Below, piece after piece: positions 57,749-64,000 of a stretch of DNA of 64,000 nucleotides. Source of the DNA: Pelagerythrobacter marensis (GTDB taxonomy: Bacteria > Pseudomonadota > Alphaproteobacteria > Sphingomonadales > Sphingomonadaceae); the NCBI RefSeq assembly GCF_036700095.1, contig NZ_CP144918.1, positions 51,001-115,000 of the forward strand, written 5' to 3'. Position numbers and translations under genes: made by a program. How positions within the stretch are numbered: the stretch's first letter is position 1; each line of letters begins with the position of its first letter. The notes beneath the pieces were generated by a model, which had not been told where the DNA came from, did no database searches, and saw nothing but the letters and a program-made list of their open reading frames with translations.

Positions 57749-59194
57749 TCAGTCCTGCGGGCCGCGATGCGCCGGGCCCGGCGCACTTTCCGCCCCGGCG
57801 CGCCAGCCGCCGCCGAGCGCCTTGAAGACGCCGATTGCGGCGCGAGCGGTGTCCGCCCGCGCCTGCGAGAACGCCTGTTGCCGGGCCAGCATCTCCAGCC
57901 GCGCCCGCTCGTGCGAAAGGCGATCATCCTCTCCCAGGGCAAAGCGCCGCTCCGCAAGAGCGAAAGCCTCGCGCTGCGCGGCCAGGGCCCGGGCGGCGGC
58001 GGCTTCGGCGTTCTGCGCCTCGAGATAGCGATTGATTGCGCTCTCGCTGTCGGCCAGCGCTTCGATCACCGCATTCTCGTAGCGTGCAGCGGCGACATCG
58101 GCGCGCGCGTCGGCGGCGCGTATCTGCGCGCGGATGCGGCCGCCCGAGAAAATCGGCCACGAAAACGTCGGACCTAGGGAGAAGCGGAGCGATTCCGATC
58201 CGAACAGGTCGCCGGCGGCGCGCGATTGCGTCCCGATGCCTCCGACCAGGGAGAAGCGCGGGAACAGGTCGGCAGTGGCGACGCCCACGTCGGCAACGGC
58301 GGCCGCCAGTTCGCGCTCGGCGATCCGAACGTCGGGGCGCCGCCGCAGGAGCTGCGAACGCACGCCGACCAGGATCGTCTCCGGGCTTGCCGGAACGGGG
58401 CCGTCGTTGCGCAGCATCGGCACCAGCGCTTCCGGCGGTTCGCCCACCAGAGTCGCCAGGCGATAGGCGGCCGCGCTTTCGCGGGCGCGGACGTCGGCCA
58501 GACGCTGCTCCGCCACTGCCGCTTCGGCCGCGGCACGATCGGCATCGAGCTTGCTGCTCTCGCCCGCGCGATAGCGAAGCGTGGTCAGCCGCGCGAGTTC
58601 GCCTTGCGCCCCGGCACTGGCGGCGACTTGCGCGATCGATGCCTGCGCCTCGCGCAAGTCCATATAGCTGCGGGCGATCTCCGCCCCGAGCACGACCAGC
58701 ACGTCGTGCAGGCCCGCCTCGGCCGCCCCCACCCGGGCTTCGGCCCCTTGTGCTTCGCGCGTGCGCCGGCCCCACAGATCGACTTCCCAGCTCGCATCGA
58801 AGCCCAGGTCGAACAGGCTGAAACGCGGATCGAAGCCGGGGACCTGGCCCACCGGGATTTGCCCGTTCTCGGCAATGCGGTTTTCGGTCGCGGCGGCTTG
58901 CGCACCCACTTCGGGCAGCCGGCGGCCGACCACGGCGTCGCGGTTCGCGCGCGCTTCGGCGAGCCGCGCCCGGGCCTGTTCGACGGTCGGCGAACCGGCC
59001 ATCGCACGTTCGATCAGAGCGGTCAGGCCTTCGTCGCCGAACTGCCGCCACCACGCCGGATCGACCGCCCCGGCCGAAACGGGCTCGATCCATGCGTCCG
59101 TCACTGCGGTGGCCGGCGCCTCGTAGTCCGGCCCCACCGCGGCACAACCGGCAAGGAACGAACCGGCGGCGAACAGGGGAAACGTGCGTATCAT
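57749..59194 (-). CDS. NodT/OprM-type outer-membrane efflux factor (lipoprotein)
   Basis: The 481-residue protein has lipobox FLAGC (Cys about 17), VGPDYEAPATAV typical of NodT factors, and two OEP repeats (about 60-250 and 270-465) with ASWEVDLWGRRTREAQGAEA and FSLGPTFSWPIFSGGRIRAQI. Trimers form the channel across the outer membrane. It is the last gene of the efflux operon, 4 bp after the second permease gene. Confidence 0.93.
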   Translation of the reverse strand: MIRTFPLFAAGSFLAGCAAVGPDYEAPATAVTDAWIEPVSAGAVDPAWWRQFGDEGLTALIERAMAGSPTVEQARARLAEARANRDAVVGRRLPEVGAQAAATENRIAENGQIPVGQVPGFDPRFSLFDLGFDASWEVDLWGRRTREAQGAEARVGAAEAGLHDVLVVLGAEIARSYMDLREAQASIAQVAASAGAQGELARLTTLRYRAGESSKLDADRAAAEAAVAEQRLADVRARESAAAYRLATLVGEPPEALVPMLRNDGPVPASPETILVGVRSQLLRRRPDVRIAERELAAAVADVGVATADLFPRFSLVGGIGTQSRAAGDLFGSESLRFSLGPTFSWPIFSGGRIRAQIRAADARADVAAARYENAVIEALADSESAINRYLEAQNAEAAAARALAAQREAFALAERRFALGEDDRLSHERARLEMLARQQAFSQARADTARAAIGVFKALGGGWRAGAESAPGPAHRGPQD

Positions 59195-59198
59195 CGGG

Positions 59199-60299
59199 TC
59201 ACTCCATGCGCGCGCGGAACAGCCAGCCGGATGCCGTCAGGGTAACGGCCGCGATCGCGACAAGCGGCCACAAGTCGGCGAAGACGACGTCGGCCGGCTG
59301 CGCCTTGAGAAACTGGCCGAGCGAAATATCGAGGAAGTATCGCGCCGGATTTGCATATGTGACGGTCTGCAGCCAGCCGGGCATGTTTTCGATCGGGCTG
59401 GCAAAGCCCGACAGCAGGATCACCGGCACCGTCACCACGAACGAGCCGAGGAACGCCTGTTGTTGCGTCTTCGACAGGGCGGAAACGAACATCCCGATCC
59501 CGACCACTGCGAGCAGATAGGCGACGAGCCCGAGGTAGAAGAGCGCCAGCGAACCGGTGAACGGCACGCCGAAGACCAGCGGCGCCAGAATCAGAAACAC
59601 CGTCCCGTTGACCACGCCCACTGCAAACGGGGGAAGCATCTTGCCGATCAGGATCTGCGGGACGGTGAGCGGGCTGACCATGAGTTGATCGAACGTCCCC
59701 AGCTCGCGCTCGCGCGCGACGGCCTGCGCCGTGATCGACAGGCCGGCGATGGAAACGATGATCACGATCAGGCTGGGCAGGTTGAACCACAGGTATTCGA
59801 GGTTGGGATTGAACCAGTTCGTCGTGACCGCGGGCGCGGAGGGCGGCGGGCGGTCGGGACGCAGCTCCGCCCCGGCCTCGCCTGCGATCTGGGCGACGTA
59901 GGAGCCGACGATCTGCGCCGCGTTCGAACGGCGCCCGTCGAGCACCACGCCGACCGTCGCGCTTTCCCCGCGCGCCAGCGACCGGTCGAAATCGCCGTCG
60001 ATGACCAGCGCGGCGATCACCTCCTGCCGGTCGATCGCCTGTTCGAGAGCGGCGGCCGATTCCAGCCGCACGATCCGCGCGAAATTCGGGCTGCCGGCCA
60101 GGCGCGACACGATCTCGCTGCTGGCCGCGCCGCTCGACCGGTCGAGCACGCCGATGTCGACGTTCCGCACTTCCAGCGTCGCGGCGAAGCTGAAGATCAG
60201 CAGCTGCAACAGCGGCGGAACGACCAGCGTGATGCGCCCCCGGGGATCGCGCAGCAGCGCCCAGAATTCCTTGATCACGACGGCCCTGAGCGCGCTCAT
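59199..60299 (-). CDS. ABC-2 type transporter permease (YhhJ/YbhR-like), second copy
   Basis: The 366-residue membrane protein has one N-terminal helix, a large periplasmic domain (about 45-175) and five C-terminal helices with AQAVARERELGTFDQLMVSPLTVPQILIGKM, the ABC-2 signature. The stop of the first permease overlaps its ATG. Two related permease genes in tandem suggest a heterodimeric channel. Confidence 0.92.
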   Translation of the reverse strand: MSALRAVVIKEFWALLRDPRGRITLVVPPLLQLLIFSFAATLEVRNVDIGVLDRSSGAASSEIVSRLAGSPNFARIVRLESAAALEQAIDRQEVIAALVIDGDFDRSLARGESATVGVVLDGRRSNAAQIVGSYVAQIAGEAGAELRPDRPPPSAPAVTTNWFNPNLEYLWFNLPSLIVIIVSIAGLSITAQAVARERELGTFDQLMVSPLTVPQILIGKMLPPFAVGVVNGTVFLILAPLVFGVPFTGSLALFYLGLVAYLLAVVGIGMFVSALSKTQQQAFLGSFVVTVPVILLSGFASPIENMPGWLQTVTYANPARYFLDISLGQFLKAQPADVVFADLWPLVAIAAVTLTASGWLFRARME

Positions 60300-61426
60300 C
60301 GGTCGAGGCTCCGCCGCGTGATGCGAAAACACAGGACAAAGAACAGCGCGCCGAATGCCAGCATGATTGCGATCCGCGGCAGCAGCAGCGCCCATACGTC
60401 CCCGACCAGGAACACGGTCTGCAGGCCGGGAATGAAATATCGCGCCGGAACGGCATAGCTGATGAGCTGGATCGCGCGCGGCATCGACGCGATTTCGAAC
60501 AGGAACCCGGACAGCATGAAGCTGGGCAGGAACCCGGTCAGAAGCGCCACCTGGCTGGCGATGAACTGGTTTCTGGTCGCCGCCGAAATCAGCAGCCCCT
60601 GGCCCAGCGAAGGCATGAGATAGGCAACCGATATCGCCAGCAGCGCCGCCACCGATCCGCGAAAGGGCACGCCGAAGGCAATCAGCGCAAGGGCCGTGCA
60701 TATCGCCATCGAGAGCAGCGCGAGCACGAAATAGGGCACGATCTTGCTGGCGAGAAATTCAGTCATCCGCATCGGCGTCGCCATCATCGCCTCCATCGTG
60801 CCGCGTTCCCATTCGCGGGCAATGACCAGGCTGGTCAGAAGCGTGCCGATCATCGTCATCACGATCGCGATCGCACCGGGGACAAGGAAGAACCGGCTGG
60901 CGAGCGCCGGATTGTACCAATAGCGCAGCGACAGCTCGACCGGCGCGGCAGCGGTTCGGCCTTCGGCAGCGGCTTCGTTGGCCGCCCAGGTGCGCTGCAC
61001 CCCTTCGGCATAAGCGCGGGTGAAGTTCGCCACGTTGGGCTGCGACCCGTCGACGACGATCTGGATCGGCGGGGCCGCGCCCCGCGCGCGGCCCCTGCCG
61101 AAATCTTCCGGGATGACCACGATACCGCGCAGTTCGCCCGCGACCAGCCGCGCCTTCAGCGGAGCCACGGTGTGAGCGGAAGTCACTTCGAAAAAAGGGC
61201 TGGCGCGAAACGCGCCGGCCAGCGAGTGCGCATCCGCGCTCGTGCCATGAACCACCAGGCCGATGCGCGACTTCGAACTGTCGAGATTCACGGCATATCC
61301 GAACAGGAACAGCAGCAGGACCGGCAGCACGATCGCGATCAGCGCGGTCGAGGGATCGCGCACGATCTGGGCCGTTTCCTTGACCGTCAGGGCGCCCAGC
61401 CGCCGCATCGACAGCCGGCCGGTCAT
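60296..61426 (-). CDS. ABC-2 type transporter permease (YbhS-like), first copy
   Basis: The 376-residue membrane protein has the same layout as its neighbour: N-terminal helix (TALIAIVLPVLLLFLFGYAV), periplasmic domain and C-terminal helices, with SLVIAREWERGTMEAMMATPMRMTEFLASKI. Its start overlaps the stop of the ATPase gene. Together with the second permease and the ATPase it resembles the E. coli YbhF-YbhS-YbhR drug and cation exporter. Confidence 0.92.
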   Translation of the reverse strand: MTGRLSMRRLGALTVKETAQIVRDPSTALIAIVLPVLLLFLFGYAVNLDSSKSRIGLVVHGTSADAHSLAGAFRASPFFEVTSAHTVAPLKARLVAGELRGIVVIPEDFGRGRARGAAPPIQIVVDGSQPNVANFTRAYAEGVQRTWAANEAAAEGRTAAAPVELSLRYWYNPALASRFFLVPGAIAIVMTMIGTLLTSLVIAREWERGTMEAMMATPMRMTEFLASKIVPYFVLALLSMAICTALALIAFGVPFRGSVAALLAISVAYLMPSLGQGLLISAATRNQFIASQVALLTGFLPSFMLSGFLFEIASMPRAIQLISYAVPARYFIPGLQTVFLVGDVWALLLPRIAIMLAFGALFFVLCFRITRRSLDR

Positions 61427-63144
61427 GCCGCGCGATCTGCGGCGGCGTCGCGGGCGACGTCGCTCGCCTCGATCATGGCAATGAACGTGTCCTCCATCGT
61501 CGGATCTTCCAGCTCGCCGGCGGCGGCGGCCTGGGCCTTGAGTTCGTCGGGCGTGCCGCTGGCGATCTGCTCCGAGCGATAGATCAACGTGATCGCGTCG
61601 CAGTATTCGGCCTCTTCCATGAAATGGGTGGTGACCAGAACGGCCACGCCCTTTTCCACCAGGCCGTTGATATGCATCCAGAATTCCCGCCGCGTGACCG
61701 GGTCGACACCGCTCGTCGGTTCGTCGAGGAACAGGACCGGCGGTTCGTGCATCACAGCCGCGGCCAGTGCCAGGCGCTGCTTGAAACCGAGCGGCAGGGT
61801 CCCGGCGTCGGCTTTCATCCGGTCGCCGAGTTCGAAGACGTCGACCACCCGCTCGATCGCGGCCCGCGCCCTTGCTCCGCCAAGCCCGTAAGCGCCGGCG
61901 AAGAAGTCGAGATTCTGGGCCACGCTCAGCTCTGCGTAGAGGGAGAACTTCTGCGCCATATACCCCAGCGCCGCGCGCGCCCGGCCGCCGGCGGTGCGCA
62001 GGTCGTGACCCGCCACGGCGCCGTCGCCGGCAGTGGGGGTCAGCAGCCCGCAAAGCATCTTGAAGGTCGTCGACTTCCCGGCACCGTTGGGGCCGAGCAG
62101 CCCGAAGATCGTGCCATAGGGCACTTCGAACGAGACTTCGTGCGCGGCGGTGAAGTCGCCGAACCGCTTGGTCAGCGCCCGGGCCTCGATCGCGGGGCCG
62201 CAGTCGGCCGGAATCGTGCGATAGGCCTCGGCAAGCGGACTGGTCCCCTTCGGGCCGCCTCCCAGCCGCTCGATAAACCCGTCCTCGAACCGGGGCGTCG
62301 CCGGCGCCGTTTCGAAACCCCGCTCCGCGTCGAGCGCGCCGGGTGCGTCGAGCAACAGCCGTACCGACCGGCCCTGAATCGTCCCGTCGATCACGCAATC
62401 GCGGTCCAACATGCCGGTCAACACCTTGCGCCGGCGCTCCGCGAATCCGGTGAGGCGGACCACCCGGTCGCCGACCGATGCCGTCAGATCGGCGGGATCG
62501 CCGTCGAATATCAGCGCGCCTTCGTTCAGCAGGTAGACCGTATCGCACATCTCCGCCTCGTCGAGATAGGCGGTCGACCACAACACGCCGATACCCTCGC
62601 CGGTCAGTTGCTGAACCATGGACCACAGCTCGCGGCGCGAGATCGGATCGACGCCCACCCCCGGTTCGTCGAGGAGCAGCAGACGCGGTGTCTTCACCAG
62701 CGCGCAGGCGAGTCCGAGCTTCTGCTTCATGCCGCCCGACAGATTGCCTGCCAGTCGCTGCCGGAACCGGGCGAGATCGGTAAAGTCGAGCAGCCGCTCG
62801 AAAGTCGCGGCGCGCGCGCCCTTCTCCAGCGCGCGCATGTCGGCGTAGAGATCGAGGTTCTGGATGACCGAGAGATCTTCGTAGAGGCCGAAGCGTTGCG
62901 GCATATAGCCGAGATTCTCGAGGTCGCTCCCCGGCTTCCCGCCCAGGACCTCCACCGTGCCCCCGTCCGGAGCCATCAGGCCGGCGAGAATGCGGATCAG
63001 GGTCGTCTTGCCCGCACCGTCGGGCCCGACCAGACCGGTGACGCCGCCGGTCTCGACGGTCAGCGAGATGCCGTCCAGCGCGGGCGCCTGTGCACCCGGG
63101 AAACGCTTCGTCAGACCTTCCGCGCGGGCGACGATCGTATCCAC
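61423..63144 (-). CDS. ABC exporter ATPase with two fused nucleotide-binding domains (YbhF-like)
   Basis: The 573-residue protein has two ABC domains. The first has Walker A GPDGAGKTT (about 40-48), signature LSGGMKQKLG and Walker B LLLLDEPGVGVDP. The second has GPNGAGKST (about 353-361), a degenerate signature LPLGFKQRLALA and FLDEPTSGVDP. Duplicated domains with a divergent second signature are normal in the YbhF/RbbA group. ATG overlap joins it to the first permease gene. Confidence 0.93.
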   Translation of the reverse strand: MDTIVARAEGLTKRFPGAQAPALDGISLTVETGGVTGLVGPDGAGKTTLIRILAGLMAPDGGTVEVLGGKPGSDLENLGYMPQRFGLYEDLSVIQNLDLYADMRALEKGARAATFERLLDFTDLARFRQRLAGNLSGGMKQKLGLACALVKTPRLLLLDEPGVGVDPISRRELWSMVQQLTGEGIGVLWSTAYLDEAEMCDTVYLLNEGALIFDGDPADLTASVGDRVVRLTGFAERRRKVLTGMLDRDCVIDGTIQGRSVRLLLDAPGALDAERGFETAPATPRFEDGFIERLGGGPKGTSPLAEAYRTIPADCGPAIEARALTKRFGDFTAAHEVSFEVPYGTIFGLLGPNGAGKSTTFKMLCGLLTPTAGDGAVAGHDLRTAGGRARAALGYMAQKFSLYAELSVAQNLDFFAGAYGLGGARARAAIERVVDVFELGDRMKADAGTLPLGFKQRLALAAAVMHEPPVLFLDEPTSGVDPVTRREFWMHINGLVEKGVAVLVTTHFMEEAEYCDAITLIYRSEQIASGTPDELKAQAAAAGELEDPTMEDTFIAMIEASDVARDAAADRAA

Positions 63145-63147
63145 GGC

Positions 63148-64000
63148 CTAATCCGTTGCCGCGGGCCGCGCATCCGGCACAGTGACGGTTACCGGCTGCC
63201 CCTGACGCAGAGCGTTGTCGGGCGCGGCGACCGTTATGCGGATGCGATAGACGAGATCGGTTCGCAGATCTTCGGTTTCCACCGATTTCGGCGTGAACTC
63301 GGCGCGCGGCGAAATATGGCCGATCGTGCCGCGATAGACCTTCGGGTTGCCGTCCGCCCGGATTTCCACCCCCATCCCCGGGGCAATCCGCGACAAGTCG
63401 GTTTCGGCGACATAGGCACGAACCCGCAGCGGGCGATCGATCGCGATGGTGAACGCCGTCGCCCCCGGCTGCACGAGGCTGCCCGGTTCGATCGCGCGGG
63501 TCACGACGGTCCCGTCGACCGGTGCGACCAGCCGCGTATCGCCAAGATCGGTGTCGATGCTCGACCGCTCGGCTTCCGCCGCCTCCACCCGCGCGCGCGC
63601 CGCGGCGATATCCTCGTCGCGCGCCCCCGCGCGTTGCAGCGCGAGAGCCTGGCTTGCCTCGGCCGCTTGCGCCTCCGCGCGCCGGAGATCGGCAACCGTC
63701 CGGTCCCACAGGGCGTGGCTGATGGCACCTTCTTCGACCAGGGCCTGGCGCCTTCGATAATCGTTGCGGGCGTTTTCGAGCGCCGCCCGGGCGGCGGCGG
63801 CGCGCGCTTCGGCCTGGCGAATATCCTGCGGACGATTGCCGTTGACCAGCCTCGCCAGATCCGCGCGTGCCTGCGCCAGACGCGCGTCGGCCTGGCGCAG
63901 GCGGTCGCGGTTCTGCGAAGCGTCGATCTGCGCCAGGAGGCTGCCCTGTTCGACCCGGTCGCCCTCCTCGACCGCGACCCGTTCGACGCGCCCGCCGACT
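63148..64000 (-). CDS. HlyD/YbhG-type membrane fusion protein, 5' end beyond the window
   Basis: The last 284 codons are present. The visible part starts inside the first lipoyl half (GRVERVAVEEGDRVEQGSLL), goes through a long coiled-coil hairpin (about 20 to 150 of the visible part, rich in Arg, Ala and Glu, with RRRQALVEEGAIS), the second lipoyl half (DTRLVAPVDGTVVTRAIEPGSLV) and the beta-barrel domain (VRAYVAETDLSRIAPGMGVEI). It bridges the ABC permeases to the outer-membrane factor. First visible gene of the operon. Confidence 0.93.
   Translation of the reverse strand, partial: VGGRVERVAVEEGDRVEQGSLLAQIDASQNRDRLRQADARLAQARADLARLVNGNRPQDIRQAEARAAAARAALENARNDYRRRQALVEEGAISHALWDRTVADLRRAEAQAAEASQALALQRAGARDEDIAAARARVEAAEAERSSIDTDLGDTRLVAPVDGTVVTRAIEPGSLVQPGATAFTIAIDRPLRVRAYVAETDLSRIAPGMGVEIRADGNPKVYRGTIGHISPRAEFTPKSVETEDLRTDLVYRIRITVAAPDNALRQGQPVTVTVPDARPAATD

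Noticed and set aside
61423..63144. Frameshift or fusion artefact in the ABC ATPase
   Set aside because: Two complete ABC domains in one frame are normal for YbhF-like exporters, and the degenerate second signature is typical of the group.

Overview
The window reads as a chromosomal segment of an alphaproteobacterium of the order Sphingomonadales, most likely close to the Erythrobacter/Altererythrobacter group. This is inferred from high GC, the hisBHAF order, the SspB/DUF1321 adaptor, the PA0069-type radical SAM protein, a cyd locus with short Q-loop and DUF2474 subunit, and the hisE-HIT-ybgC-tolQRA-tolB-pal arrangement. No prophage, insertion sequence, CRISPR array or conjugation gene was seen. 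Most of the sequence is housekeeping.

Layout. 1-3.9 kb: histidine genes hisF(partial)-hisA-hisH-hisB on the minus strand, then sspB, a small conserved protein and gmk on the plus strand. 3.9-4.7 kb: a gene-free segment with a near-consensus sigma-70 promoter followed by about 430 bp packed with perfect hairpins, bracketed by copies of a 25-bp palindromic repeat. 4.7-14.3 kb: an ICMT-like membrane methyltransferase, bamB with its YfgM/TPR partner, a glycosyltransferase-hydrolase pair, SelO, an AstD-like dehydrogenase and a lipoprotein. 14.4-23.4 kb: radical SAM protein, RES-domain protein, acyl-CoA synthetase/DUF1330 pair, dnaE, glutathione peroxidase. 23.4-28.5 kb: lolD-lolC/E, purF-SDR and a small membrane protein. 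28.7-35.8 kb: tRNA-Ser(GGA), a secreted cyclophilin, rsh (ppGpp), an AbrB-Doc toxin-antitoxin pair and cydAB with a DUF2474 peptide. 35.8-37.3 kb: a second gene-free segment with several repeat families and a second promoter resembling the one at 4.05 kb. 37.3-51.5 kb: a MarR/monooxygenase pair with a palindromic operator, M1 peptidase, hemF, pdeM, infC (ATA start), a DASS transporter, a PLP-enzyme/ATP-grasp pair, rhomboid, a lower-GC membrane gene and a J-domain protein. 51.6-57.1 kb: the Tol-Pal system with ybgC, HIT and hisE. 57-64 kb: a tripartite ABC-type efflux operon (HlyD, fused ATPase, two permeases, NodT-type outer-membrane factor) running off the right end.

How genes work together. 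Envelope functions dominate: BamB and LolCDE handle outer-membrane protein and lipoprotein delivery, Tol-Pal handles envelope constriction, and the terminal operon handles export. ATGA start/stop overlaps (hisA/hisF, hydrolase/glycosyltransferase, purF/SDR, cydA/cydB, PLP enzyme/ATP-grasp, hisE/HIT, ybgC/tolQ, ATPase/permeases) indicate translational coupling.

The most unusual material is non-coding. The 4.05-4.51 kb locus looks like a large structured RNA that I cannot assign to tmRNA, RNase P RNA, 6S or SRP RNA. The 36.8 kb locus shares its promoter-operator layout (TTGACA-N17-TAT with AACC-N5-GGTT in the spacer) and one hairpin with an identical 8-nt loop and changed outer base pairs. These are sequence observations; function is unknown. 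All structures were found by eye, without a folding program.
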